Assembly: GCF_004217555.1 (NCBI RefSeq) | Contig: NZ_SHKW01000001.1 | Coordinates: 4,588,001 to 4,652,000, forward strand | Length of the DNA: 64,000 bases | Direction of reading: 5' to 3' | From: Edaphobacter modestus | GTDB lineage: Bacteria > Acidobacteriota > Terriglobia > Terriglobales > Acidobacteriaceae | Shown: positions 7,785 through 17,030 of the stretch, piece by piece | How positions within the stretch are numbered: position 1 is the first letter of the stretch | How the letters are laid out: each line of letters opens with the position of its first letter | The notes under the pieces: generated by a model | Seen by the model: the letters and a program-made list of their open reading frames with translations, nothing else | What the model was told of the DNA's origin: nothing | Databases searched by the model: none | Made by a program: the position numbers and the translations under genes

Positions 7785-9008
7785 TTATTTGGTGAAGAGT
7801 TTGAGATCGATGGCGTTGCCCATGGACTTGTAGCCTGCGTCGGCGGGATGAAGATGATCGCCACTGTCCGCTGCGCTGGAAAGGACGGTCGGGTTGGCGG
7901 GGTCCTGGGTAGCCTTTTCGAAATCGACGAATCCGTCAAGCTCGTTGCTTGTGCGGATCCAGTGGTTGACTGCCTGAACCATTGCCTCGCCTGCCGGCGA
8001 AGAGTACTTCGCGCCGACGTACGGTGTCAGCGTGGCACCGTAGACCTTGATGCCATGGGTATGGGCGCGGGCGGCGAGTTGGCTAAGCCCGGCGATGAGA
8101 TCCTCGGCCGAGACCACATCGTAAGGTTTGACAGGATCTTGTGCGTGGCCGATATCGTTGATGGATTCGAGGAGGATGAGGTACTTCACTCCGGCCTGCG
8201 CCAGAACGTCACGGTCGAAGCGGGCGAGAGCGCTCGGGCCCGTGTTGTCGTGGAGAACGCGGTTTCCTCCAATGCCCTCGTTCAGCACGCCAAGGTTCTT
8301 CGTCTTCTTGTCGGCCTGGAGACGCTGGGCGAGGATATCAGGCCAGCGCTGGTTGGTGTCGCGGGTGCTGTGCGCGCCATCGGTGATGCTGTCGCCAAAG
8401 GCGACGATGGCTGCGCTCTTGTCGTCGGCTCGAACGTCGATGCCCTTCAGAAACGGCCAGTTCGTGATCTCGGTTGGGTTCTCGAGGGACTTAGCGCCGG
8501 ATACGCTTCCGGGGGCGGTGTAGCTGGTCTGGTCGGCGAAACTGTGCTGGGTTGCCTGCTGGATGGCTTGAGCGGGCAGGACAAAGCTCACGGCTACATC
8601 CGAGAGAGGGGCAAGCTTCAAGGCGACGGGATCGCTGACCGCGAGCGCGCCTGCCGGGATGGTGATGGAGGTGCGGCCGTTGAAGGTGATCTGGCGGGTA
8701 TTGGCGACATCGATCTCACTGCCTTTGGCGCGAAGGGCGATGTAGGCCGAGTTGACGGTCAGGGGGCCGAGGCCGAACTCATTGGTAAGGATGATGCGCG
8801 AGGAGTCTCCGCCGAGGGAGGTGTGGACGATCTCGCGGTAGGTCGTCTCCTCGAGGCCATATTTGCTGCTGGCGTCGGGCAGCGCAACGGGAGAGGTGGC
8901 CCAGGTTCCTACCCAATGGTCTTCTGCCGCGGAGGCGCAGAGGGGAAAGCCGACGAGCAAAAGCAGAAGGACGACGGGAAAGAGCGCAGTTCTCTTGTAC
9001 GGGTTCAT
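7785..9008 (-). CDS. Secreted SGNH/GDSL-family hydrolase
   Basis: A 407-residue exported esterase-like protein. A signal peptide spans residues 1-28 (cleavage near ASAAED). An N-terminal beta-rich accessory region (HWVGTWATSP...) precedes the SGNH catalytic domain. Block I is AFGDSITDG with nucleophile Ser207, block II GIGGNR (245-250), block III ESIND (281-285), and block V DHLHPADAGY with the Asp384/His387 dyad. All four catalytic or oxyanion positions are present. Family members deacetylate carbohydrates or hydrolyse lipids; the natural substrate is not predictable here. It is divergent from galM. Confidence 0.9.
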   Translation of the reverse strand: MNPYKRTALFPVVLLLLLVGFPLCASAAEDHWVGTWATSPVALPDASSKYGLEETTYREIVHTSLGGDSSRIILTNEFGLGPLTVNSAYIALRAKGSEIDVANTRQITFNGRTSITIPAGALAVSDPVALKLAPLSDVAVSFVLPAQAIQQATQHSFADQTSYTAPGSVSGAKSLENPTEITNWPFLKGIDVRADDKSAAIVAFGDSITDGAHSTRDTNQRWPDILAQRLQADKKTKNLGVLNEGIGGNRVLHDNTGPSALARFDRDVLAQAGVKYLILLESINDIGHAQDPVKPYDVVSAEDLIAGLSQLAARAHTHGIKVYGATLTPYVGAKYSSPAGEAMVQAVNHWIRTSNELDGFVDFEKATQDPANPTVLSSAADSGDHLHPADAGYKSMGNAIDLKLFTK

Positions 9009-9188
9009 GAGCTTCCTTGAAGGAAAAATTCTGACGGTCCAATGCTACCCGATTTCAGCGGGTGAACACGTGGTTTGCCTGTGGCTCGGGCCGGCTGACT
9101 TCTTCGTATGGGGGCGGGTGAAGTATAGTGGCGAGGTTGCCGTTGAGGATGGTGAGATGGACGGGAACTGGGTGAGGGGTTCGGAAAA

Positions 9189-10295
9189 ATGACGATGCGA
9201 TGGCTACAGGTTATGCTGCTTAGCATGACAACTGCGATGGCTGCACATGGATCGGTGACGAAGGCTGTATTCGGCAAGATGCCGGATGGGACGGAAGTCG
9301 ACATCTATACCTTGAAGAGCGATGCCGTTGAAGCGCGCATCATGACTTACGGCGCCCGCATCGTCTCGATCAAGACAGCGGATAAGAATGGCAAGGTCGC
9401 CGATGTGGTTCTCGGGTACGACTCCCTGGCGGGCTATCTTGCGGATAAAAAGACCTACTTTGGCGCGATCGTGGGGCGTTATGGCAACCGTATCGCGAAG
9501 GGTGAGTTCAAGCTGGATGGGAAGACCTATCATCTTCCGAAGAACAACGGCGAGAACTCGCTGCATGGCGGCACGGTCGGCTTTGACCAGCTGGTCTGGA
9601 AGGGCCGCGAGGTTCCTGAAGGCGTGGAGATGACCCTGGTGAGCAAGGATGGAGATCAGGGGTATCCAGGGACGCTAACGGCGCATGTGCGCTATACGCT
9701 GCACCATAATGCGCTGCGGATCGACTACAGCGCGTCGACCGATAAAGACACCGTGGTGAACCTGACGAACCACTCTTACTTCAATCTTGGCGGCGTGGGC
9801 AGTGGAACCATTCTGAATGAAGAGATAATGATCGCGGCCGACAAGTACACGCCGGTGGACAAGGGGCTCATTCCTATGGGCGAGCTTGCTTCGGTTGAAG
9901 GGACGCCGTTCGACTTCCGCAAATCGACCGTGATTGGCAAGCGAATCAACGATGATTCTCCGCAGCTGAAGTTGGCTGGAGGATACGATCACAACTGGGT
10001 TTTGCGCGGGGCGAATGGCGAAGTGAAGACGGCTGCGCGCGTCTATGATCCGACGACGGGTCGTGTGTTTACGGTTACGACGACGGAGCCGGGCGTGCAG
10101 TTCTACGCGGGCGTGTCGTTAGATGGATCGTTCAAAAGCCCCAGTGGATGGCCTTACGCAAAGAATACGGCCCTCTGCCTGGAGACGCAGCACTTTCCGG
10201 ACTCGCCGAATCATCCCTCGTTCCCGACGACAGAGCTGAAGCCGGGGCAGGCGAGGCACAGCGCGACGACCTTCACTTTTTCGACGCAAAAATAG
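9189..10295 (+). CDS. galM: Aldose 1-epimerase with N-terminal signal peptide
   Basis: Mutarotase that interconverts alpha and beta anomers of aldoses. The 368-residue protein has a short export-type leader (hydrophobic core about residues 5-19, cleavage near AAHG), so it may work in the periplasm. The galactose-mutarotase fold shows GRYGNRIAKG (96-105), NNGENSLHGG (119-128), the catalytic His195 in NLTNHSYFNLGG and the catalytic Glu332 in CLETQHFPDSPN. It is the first gene of a run with scoA 18 bp downstream. Confidence 0.93.
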   Translation: MTMRWLQVMLLSMTTAMAAHGSVTKAVFGKMPDGTEVDIYTLKSDAVEARIMTYGARIVSIKTADKNGKVADVVLGYDSLAGYLADKKTYFGAIVGRYGNRIAKGEFKLDGKTYHLPKNNGENSLHGGTVGFDQLVWKGREVPEGVEMTLVSKDGDQGYPGTLTAHVRYTLHHNALRIDYSASTDKDTVVNLTNHSYFNLGGVGSGTILNEEIMIAADKYTPVDKGLIPMGELASVEGTPFDFRKSTVIGKRINDDSPQLKLAGGYDHNWVLRGANGEVKTAARVYDPTTGRVFTVTTTEPGVQFYAGVSLDGSFKSPSGWPYAKNTALCLETQHFPDSPNHPSFPTTELKPGQARHSATTFTFSTQK

Positions 10296-10313
10296 GTCGC
10301 AGGATACCGAAGC

Positions 10314-11027
10314 ATGAACAAGGTTGTTGCCTCAGCGGATGCGGCGGTTGCAGATATCGGGGCGGGGTCGAGGATCATGCTCGGGGGCTTCGGCCTGTGC
10401 GGTATTCCTGAAAACCTGATCGCTGCGCTGGTTCGGCGGCGAATCACAGGGCTTCATACGATCAGCAACAACATGGGCGTGGATGGCTTCGGCATGGGAC
10501 TGATGCTCGAGGCGGGAATGATCGCCTCGCACATCGGAAGCTATGTGGGGGAGAACCGCAGGCTGGAGCAGATGGTCCTGAGCGGTGAGCTGAACCTTAC
10601 CCTGATTCCCCAGGGAACGTTGGCGGAGCGCATCCGCGCGGGCGGGGCGGGGATTCCGGCTTTCTATGTCCCGACAGGATTGGGAACGGTCGTGGCGGAA
10701 GGCAAGGAGACCCGGGAGATCGAGGGCCGGACCTATGTGCTCGAGACCGCATTGCGTGCCGATGTTGCGCTGGTGAAGGCGTGGAGGGGAGACCGGCTGG
10801 GGAACCTGGTCTATCGCAAGACGACGCGGAACTTCAATCCCGTGATGGCTACCGCCGCAGCCCTGACGATCGCAGAGGTCGAGGAGCTGGTGGAGCCCGG
10901 AGAACTCGATCCCGATCACATTGTCACACCGGGAATTTATGTGAAACGCATTGTTGTCGGGGAGAGGTACAGGAAGCCTATCGAGTCCCGGTTTATCAAG
11001 GACCAGATGGCGGGAGGCGTGGCGTGA
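10314..11027 (+). CDS. scoA: 3-oxoacid CoA-transferase subunit A
   Basis: Alpha subunit of a family I CoA-transferase, most like succinyl-CoA:3-ketoacid CoA-transferase. It has 237 residues, with the CoA-binding glycine loop GGFGLCGIP (24-32), followed by LHTISNNMG and FYVPTGLGT. It moves CoA between succinyl-CoA and an acetoacetate-type acid. The stop overlaps the GTG start of scoB, so the subunits are coupled. The acceptor could also be another 3-oxoacid such as 3-oxoadipate. Confidence 0.93.
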   Translation: MNKVVASADAAVADIGAGSRIMLGGFGLCGIPENLIAALVRRRITGLHTISNNMGVDGFGMGLMLEAGMIASHIGSYVGENRRLEQMVLSGELNLTLIPQGTLAERIRAGGAGIPAFYVPTGLGTVVAEGKETREIEGRTYVLETALRADVALVKAWRGDRLGNLVYRKTTRNFNPVMATAAALTIAEVEELVEPGELDPDHIVTPGIYVKRIVVGERYRKPIESRFIKDQMAGGVA

Positions 11028-11680
11028 ACGGGAAGGAGAGGATTGCGCGGCGAATTGCGCGAGAGGTCAGGGATGGCTTCTATGTGAATCTCGGCATCGG
11101 TCTGCCGACGATGATCGCATCCTATCTTCCGGCTGGGATCGACGTCATCTTTCAATCGGAGAACGGCATGCTTGGAGTGGGACCGCCACCGGGCGAATCG
11201 GAGGCCGATCCGGACCTGATCAATGCTGGAAAGCAGCCGGTGACGGAGCTTCCCGGCTGTTCGTATTTCGGCAGTGAGGTGTCGTTCGCGATGATTCGCG
11301 GCGGCCACATGGATATGAGCGTTCTGGGGGCGATGCAGGTGGATGAAGAAGGCAATCTTGCGAACTGGACGATTCCGGGCAAGATGGTTAAGGGAATGGG
11401 AGGGGCGATGGATCTGGTTGCCGGGGCGCGTCGCGTGATTGTTGCGATGGAGCACCAGACCAAAGAGGGGGAACCTCGAATTTTGAAGCGTTGCACGCTT
11501 CCGCTGACGGGAACGCATGTGGTGCATGACATCGTCACCGAGCTGGGATGGATCAAGGTAACTCCCGATGGCCTGATCTTGACAGAGATCGCTGAGGGTA
11601 TCGGTGCGGCCGAGGTGCAGGCCCGTACCGAGGCAAAACTGACGCTTGCATCCAACCTCGTAACGATGACTGCGATTTGA
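11024..11680 (+). CDS. scoB: 3-oxoacid CoA-transferase subunit B
   Basis: Beta subunit, 218 residues, from a GTG at 11024 that overlaps the scoA stop (GTGA). It carries the catalytic glutamate in FQSENGMLGVGP (Glu46), which forms the covalent glutamyl-CoA intermediate, and the VNLGIGLPTM segment. A longer in-frame reading upstream lies inside scoA and is a shadow. It is followed after 2 bp by a glycerate kinase gene. Confidence 0.94.
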   Translation: MNGKERIARRIAREVRDGFYVNLGIGLPTMIASYLPAGIDVIFQSENGMLGVGPPPGESEADPDLINAGKQPVTELPGCSYFGSEVSFAMIRGGHMDMSVLGAMQVDEEGNLANWTIPGKMVKGMGGAMDLVAGARRVIVAMEHQTKEGEPRILKRCTLPLTGTHVVHDIVTELGWIKVTPDGLILTEIAEGIGAAEVQARTEAKLTLASNLVTMTAI

Positions 11681-11682
11681 GA

Positions 11683-12999
11683 ATGCCGACGACGACACGC
11701 CAGGACATCATCGAAATCTTCCAGGATGCCTTCAGGGCCTCACGGGTAGAGCAGGTTATCGAAGAGCGCATCCGCTTCGACGGCGAGACAATGGAGGTGG
11801 ATGGATTTCGGTATGAGCTCGCGAAGTTCGAACGACGCGTTCTGATCTCCGTGGGCAAGGCGGCCGAACCGATGCTTTCGTCTTTTCTCGCACGGAGCGG
11901 AAGATCCGCCGGGCGCTTCGAAGGCGTGATTGTGGCTCCCGATCCGGTAACGGTTCCATCGGAAAAGTTTGTTGCATTTCATGCCGGGCATCCAAGCCCG
12001 AATGCCGCGTCGATTCAGGCCGCCGAGGAGATCCTGCGAGTCCTGAGGGAGCTTACGGAGCGCGACCTGGCGATCTTTCTGATCAGCGGTGGAGGGTCGT
12101 CGCTGGTGGAGCAGTTTCTCGATGCAGATACGCCGCTGGAGGTGATCGCGGCGACGCACAAGGCACTGGTGGAGAGCGGCGCTCCGATTACGGCAATCAA
12201 TACGGTGCGGAAACACCTGTCGTCCGTGAAGGGAGGCAGGCTGGCCGCAGCGGCGGCTCCTGCCGAGCAGCTGACCATTGCAGTTTCGGATGTACCAGCG
12301 GGAAGGCTGGATGCGTTGTCTTCGGGGCCTACGATTCCGGACGAGAGCACGCTCGCGGATGTCTACGATGCGGTGGAGCGGTATGGCCTGATGGAGCGGC
12401 TTCCTGCAAGCGTTACGGCCCAGCTTGCGGCACACTCGCTTGCGGAGACGCCGAAGCGTGGAGAGCCGATCTTTGCGCGCTCGCGCTGGTCGGTTCTACT
12501 GGACAGCTCTTCGCTGGAGGCTGCAGCGGGGAGACGCGCGGCGGAACTCGGCTGGCAGGTGGTTGTAGACAATACATGCGATGACTGGAGAGCGGACGAG
12601 GCGGCAGCTTATCTTGTCGATCGGTTGCGGGAGCTGCGCCGTATGCGGAAGCGTGTTTGCCTGCTCTCATCTGGCGAGGTGACGGTGGCGGTGCCGCATG
12701 GCATGTCGGGAAGCGGCGGCAGAAATCAGCATTTCGTGCTGGAGGCGGCCCGACGGATCGCCGGCGAGGAGATTACAGTCCTCAGCGTCGGGAGCGATGG
12801 CGTGGACGGCAACAGTCCCGCAGCCGGTGGAGTGGCCGATGGGAGCTCGGTTGCGCGTGCAGTTCGAGCCGGATATCCGGTGGAAGAGGCGCTTGCAGCC
12901 TTCAACAGCTATCCTCTGCTCTCCAGGCTGGAGGACGCAATCACAACCGGGCCGACGGGGAATAATCTGCGGGATCTTCGGGTGCTGCTTGCTCCTTGA
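11683..12999 (+). CDS. Glycerate 2-kinase (DUF4147/MOFRL family)
   Basis: Phosphorylates D-glycerate to 2-phosphoglycerate; older names for this family are hydroxypyruvate reductase or TtuD. The 438 residues show the N-terminal DUF4147 domain with GKAAEPM, HPSPNAAS and the glycine-rich LISGGGSSLVEQ (about residues 130-141), and the C-terminal MOFRL domain with SVGSDGVDGNSPAAGG. The start at 11683 is a standard ATG; a TTG two codons earlier overlaps the scoB stop and is also possible. Being last in the galM-scoAB run suggests a role in glycerate or glyoxylate carbon assimilation. Confidence 0.9.
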   Translation: MPTTTRQDIIEIFQDAFRASRVEQVIEERIRFDGETMEVDGFRYELAKFERRVLISVGKAAEPMLSSFLARSGRSAGRFEGVIVAPDPVTVPSEKFVAFHAGHPSPNAASIQAAEEILRVLRELTERDLAIFLISGGGSSLVEQFLDADTPLEVIAATHKALVESGAPITAINTVRKHLSSVKGGRLAAAAAPAEQLTIAVSDVPAGRLDALSSGPTIPDESTLADVYDAVERYGLMERLPASVTAQLAAHSLAETPKRGEPIFARSRWSVLLDSSSLEAAAGRRAAELGWQVVVDNTCDDWRADEAAAYLVDRLRELRRMRKRVCLLSSGEVTVAVPHGMSGSGGRNQHFVLEAARRIAGEEITVLSVGSDGVDGNSPAAGGVADGSSVARAVRAGYPVEEALAAFNSYPLLSRLEDAITTGPTGNNLRDLRVLLAP

Positions 13000-13051
13000 C
13001 GGCAGACTTCGCCGCTAAGGATTCCCTTTCCTGCCGAGGGGCACGGGAATC

Positions 13052-14752
13052 TTAGCGGAGCACGAGGTTAGTGATGACAGGCACGGAGCTGTATAGCAGA
13101 ACCAGCAGGCCGGCGAGGCAGGCAAGTGCGATGCTGTGCAGAAGGACGAAACGCAGAAGTGAGCCTTCCTTTCCGTATTGGTTGGTCGCGGTTGTCGCGA
13201 CGACGATGCTTTGAGGGGCAATCATCTTTCCCATGACTCCGCCGGCGGAGTTTGCAGCGGCCATGAGATAGGCGGAGATGCCGAGCTGCTGGGCGGTCAG
13301 CTTCTGGAGGCTTCCGAAGAGGACGTTGGAGGATGTGTCGGATCCTGTGGAGGCAGTTCCGATCCAGCCGATCAGGGTTCCGAAGAACGGATAGAGCTTC
13401 CCGGTGCGCGCAAAAGCCAACCCAAGAGTGGCGTCCATGCCGGCGTAACGGGTGACGAAGCCTAGAGCCATCAGCGCGGCGATGGTGATGAAGGTGAAGC
13501 GCATGGAGACGAAGGTCTCGGCGCAGGTGCGTGCGATGATGCGCGGTCGAATCCTCATGGCGAAGCCAGCCACAATGGCGGCGATGAAGATTCCTGTTCC
13601 AGTTGCGGACAGCCAGTTGAAGTTGAAGACCGCGGACTCAGCGACGGGTGACGGAACGGCGGGCGGCATGCGCACGACCGACTGATGCAGGCCGGATACA
13701 ACGATGCGGATGCTGCTCATTGAATCCAGCCAGCGAGACCATACTGGCAGCCCCCAGAGAATGATGAACAGGGAGAGGATGGCCCAGGGGAGAATTGCCT
13801 GCTTGAGAAAGCCATCCGACCGTTCGACCTGGACGTTGGAAGTCTCGGTCACGACCTGAAGGTTTGGGCCAAGGATGCGCTTTGGCTTCCACACTCGCAA
13901 GAGCAGAAGGAGAGCCACTATGGTGAAGCTGGAGGAGAAGATGTCGACCAGCCAGGGGCCATGGAGTGTGGCGACGAGGAGCAGGGTGAGGCTATAGACT
14001 CCCCCGGCGACGAGAATGGCCGGCCAGATCTCAAGCATCGCTGTCCATCCTGCATAGGCGCAGATGAGCCAGAAGGGAACGATGATGCAGAAAGGAGCGA
14101 TCATGCGCGCGGCGACGCGGGAGAGCAGAAGCGTGTCGAGACCGGTGATGCCATGCAGGGCAACCATGGGGATTCCCAGACCGCCGAAGGCGACAGGCGC
14201 GGTGTTGGCGAGAAGAGAGAGTCCCGCAGCCTGAAGAGGAGGAAAGCCGAGGCCGATAAGGATAGTGGCGCAGATGGCGACGGGGGTTCCAAAGCCGGCG
14301 GAGCCTTCGAAGAAGGCTCCAAAGGCAAAGGCGATGAGGAGAAGCTGGAGACGGCTGTCTCCGGTTACGCCGACCATGCTCTGTTGAAGGAGAGTGAAGC
14401 TTCCGGAGCGATGGCTGAGTTGATAGAGGAATAAGACAGGAAATACGATCCAGGCGATGGGAAAGAGGCCATAGGCCGCTCCGTAACCGGTGGCGAGCAG
14501 GCCCATCGTGAGGGGGAGATGAAAGATGCCTATGGCGATGAGGAAGGCGGTTGCGAGCCCGGCCAGTGCGGCCAGATGACCCTTTACGCGGAAGACTCCC
14601 ATGGTGACGAGCAGAACGCACAAGGGAAGAGCGGCCCATGCCGCAGAGAGTAGCCAATGGCGAGCAGGATCATAACTTTGCGCCCAGGTTGCAACGGGTT
14701 CCAAAAGAATGCACACGAGTGCCGTGCCAGGAGAAAAGGCTTGGATGGACAT
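13052..14752 (-). CDS. lldP: L-lactate/glycolate permease, LctP family
   Basis: A 566-residue inner-membrane transporter with about 13-14 hydrophobic helices. The diagnostic LctP segment FGAFFEGSAGFGTPVAICAT is present in the first third, and GWIGTASTGSDTSSNVLFG and the GGVMGKMIAPQSI block are near the end, all family hallmarks. It imports lactate or glycolate by proton symport. The ATG at 14752 is chosen because the first helix follows directly; an in-frame ATG at 14839 adds 29 residues lacking family character. It is convergent with the glycerate kinase gene, which fits a C2/C3-acid theme. Confidence 0.9.
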   Translation of the reverse strand: MSIQAFSPGTALVCILLEPVATWAQSYDPARHWLLSAAWAALPLCVLLVTMGVFRVKGHLAALAGLATAFLIAIGIFHLPLTMGLLATGYGAAYGLFPIAWIVFPVLFLYQLSHRSGSFTLLQQSMVGVTGDSRLQLLLIAFAFGAFFEGSAGFGTPVAICATILIGLGFPPLQAAGLSLLANTAPVAFGGLGIPMVALHGITGLDTLLLSRVAARMIAPFCIIVPFWLICAYAGWTAMLEIWPAILVAGGVYSLTLLLVATLHGPWLVDIFSSSFTIVALLLLLRVWKPKRILGPNLQVVTETSNVQVERSDGFLKQAILPWAILSLFIILWGLPVWSRWLDSMSSIRIVVSGLHQSVVRMPPAVPSPVAESAVFNFNWLSATGTGIFIAAIVAGFAMRIRPRIIARTCAETFVSMRFTFITIAALMALGFVTRYAGMDATLGLAFARTGKLYPFFGTLIGWIGTASTGSDTSSNVLFGSLQKLTAQQLGISAYLMAAANSAGGVMGKMIAPQSIVVATTATNQYGKEGSLLRFVLLHSIALACLAGLLVLLYSSVPVITNLVLR

Positions 14753-14907
14753 AAGATTTTGAACGGCTCGCCCCCGCGCGAAAAAGAATGACGACCAGTA
14801 TGGTCGATTGACTATGCTGGTGTAAATAAATTCAGGCAACGAAATTTATAACGTAAGCTATCCTGGGCCGCCCAAACAGATATCGTCAGCATCCAAGTGG
14901 AAAGAAA

Positions 14908-15957
14908 ATGGCCAATTCGAATTCAAGCAATGCTTCTTCTCGAGAGAACCCTCCCCTCGTCCTGGTTGTCCTGCTGAACTGGAAGAGTGCGGAAGAGACT
15001 GCGACAGCGGTCGCCTCGGTTCAGGAGATGGAGTATCCCAACTTTCGCACTTTGATCATCGATAATGCTTCCGCGGACGGCTCCGTGGATCGGCTTCGTC
15101 CGCTCACCGGTGGTGGGGTGGAGCTGCTGGAGTCCGCGATCAATACGGGTTACACCGGTGGATGCAACCTGGGAATGAAGCGGGCGCTGGAGATCGATGC
15201 GAAGTATGTCTGGCTTTTAAACAACGACGCAATTGTTGATCGTCAGACTCTTTCGTCGATTGTGGCGATGGCGGAGATCGATACTTCCATTGGGCTGATT
15301 ACGCCGCGAATCGCAGCGCTCGACGAAGATCGCCTTACCTTTGCCGGTGGCATCCTTTCGGTAAAGGAAGGGATTTATAACGAGACGCATGATCCGGCTG
15401 TAGCCGCCGAGTGGAACGCCAGGTATCCGTATTCGGGGCTGGTGATCGGAACCGCGATGCTGGTGCGTACGGACCTGATCCGGCGGATCGGAATGCTGGA
15501 TACGAATTTCTTCGCCTACTTTGAAGACATTGACTATTCGGCTCGAAGCTCCGAGGCGGGGTTTCGGAATGTGGTGGACACGAATTCCGTTGTACGGCAC
15601 CTGGAGAAGAATCGGAACACGAAACCATTGGAGATCAAGCCGCACTACTGGTATTACATGGCGAGGAACGAGAGCCGGTTCTGGAGGAAACATCTAGGGC
15701 TGGCCGGGAGTCTGCGCCTGGCGTGGTACAGCTTCAATGGATTTGTGCGTCATCGCAATCGTCTGACGGGCACGCGGGAGAGCGCTGACGCGATTCTCGC
15801 GGGACTTTGGGATGGCTGGCTCAATCGCGGTGGTCCTTACCATCCGGGAGTTCAAATGCCGGCACTCCCCGCGGCACTCGTGAATGCGTACAGCCGGCGC
15901 AGAGCACTGCAGCCCTCGAAGAACCCGTCCGAGGGTGAAGCCGCAGCCTATTTCTAA
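14908..15957 (+). CDS. Family 2 glycosyltransferase (rhamnosyltransferase-like)
   Basis: A 349-residue GT-A enzyme. VVLLNWKSAEET (about 20-31), IIDNASADGSVD (50-61) and WLLNNDAIVD (102-111, the metal/nucleotide-sugar acidic motif) define the GT2 domain. FFAYFEDIDYSAR matches the acceptor-side block of WbbL-type rhamnosyltransferases. It likely adds a sugar to a surface polysaccharide. The SD (GGAAAG) precedes the ATG. It overlaps the convergent deacetylase gene by 4 bp (CTAA). Confidence 0.88.
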   Translation: MANSNSSNASSRENPPLVLVVLLNWKSAEETATAVASVQEMEYPNFRTLIIDNASADGSVDRLRPLTGGGVELLESAINTGYTGGCNLGMKRALEIDAKYVWLLNNDAIVDRQTLSSIVAMAEIDTSIGLITPRIAALDEDRLTFAGGILSVKEGIYNETHDPAVAAEWNARYPYSGLVIGTAMLVRTDLIRRIGMLDTNFFAYFEDIDYSARSSEAGFRNVVDTNSVVRHLEKNRNTKPLEIKPHYWYYMARNESRFWRKHLGLAGSLRLAWYSFNGFVRHRNRLTGTRESADAILAGLWDGWLNRGGPYHPGVQMPALPAALVNAYSRRRALQPSKNPSEGEAAAYF

Positions 15958-16955
15958 TAGGGCAGTTTGCCGAGTCGTGAAAGAAGAACCGTCTCGGCAC
16001 GGAACAGAAGAGGATCACGATTGGTTGCCATACGCAGCAGATTCGTTGGCTGCATGTGCGTCGGGGTATTGATACCGCCGTAGAACGAGAAACACATGGT
16101 GTATCCGAGCGAGCGGGCGATGGCCTCGGTCTTCTCGTCAAAGGCTCCGTGAATTCCTACGGGATAGGCGAGGCTTCGGATCTCGCTCTTGAGATTGGCT
16201 TCGATATTCTTTCTCGACTCGGTGAGTTCCCAGCGTTGCGCGTCGGTGGACATCTGTCCGAGGATGCCGTGAGTCTGGGTGTGGGAGCCGATCGTCATTC
16301 CGGCCGCCTTCATCTCGCGTGCTTCGTCCCAGGTGATGAACCGCCGGCCCGTGGAGGGAAGGATGGAGCCCGCCTGTTCGCGAAGCTCATGGAGGAATCG
16401 CTCACCGTCGGTGTTGTCAGGACGTTTGTAGTGGCGGAGCACGTTGCGGATAGCCTGCTCGCGATCACCGGCGAGGCTGATGGTTGCCGGGACGGGAGTC
16501 TGGAAGGTGAGCTGAGACTTTGGGGAGTTGCGAACGAGGTAGGCAATCTCGTCCCACCAGGGGATAAAGGAGGTGCCGACGTACTGGGGGACCAGAAAGA
16601 ATGTTCCGGCGCAGCCGTTTGCCTTGAGGATGGGGAAAGAGACGAGGTAGTCGTTGATGTATCCGTCGTCGAAGGTGACAGCGATGTAGGTCCGCTTGAG
16701 GGGAGTTTTTCCCGAGACGAGATCCTCCAGCTCTTCCCCGGCCACGATGGGGAAGTGACGCTTGAAGTATTTCAGCTGCATGTCGAATGCGTCGGCGGAT
16801 GCGCTGAAGACATCGCGATCGAAGCGTGTGGACGCCGCGTCTCCGACTCGATGGTGATTGACGATCAGAATGCCTGGTTTGGAGCGAAACCGCTCCAGGA
16901 GGGTCAGGGCACCGGATCGTCTGAGCACCGCGGCGGCTAATTCTCTTTTCGACAT
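15954..16955 (-). CDS. Polysaccharide deacetylase (NodB/CE4 type)
   Basis: A 333-residue protein with the CE4 hallmarks: TFDDGY (94-99) giving the metal-binding Asp pair, SHTQTH (224-229) giving the two His ligands, and AYPVG further on. No signal peptide is obvious, so it may act at the cytoplasmic face or be anchored by its N-terminal helix. It removes N- or O-acetyl groups from glycans. It lies between a GT2 gene and an ATP-grasp gene, suggesting a small cell-surface glycan cluster. Confidence 0.88.
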   Translation of the reverse strand: MSKRELAAAVLRRSGALTLLERFRSKPGILIVNHHRVGDAASTRFDRDVFSASADAFDMQLKYFKRHFPIVAGEELEDLVSGKTPLKRTYIAVTFDDGYINDYLVSFPILKANGCAGTFFLVPQYVGTSFIPWWDEIAYLVRNSPKSQLTFQTPVPATISLAGDREQAIRNVLRHYKRPDNTDGERFLHELREQAGSILPSTGRRFITWDEAREMKAAGMTIGSHTQTHGILGQMSTDAQRWELTESRKNIEANLKSEIRSLAYPVGIHGAFDEKTEAIARSLGYTMCFSFYGGINTPTHMQPTNLLRMATNRDPLLFRAETVLLSRLGKLPY

Positions 16956-17030
16956 TCTCGGAGAGCTCTCCTATTGCAGATCCATCTGGGTGGATTGGAT
17001 GGCAGTTCTGGAAACTTCGTCACTTCAGGG

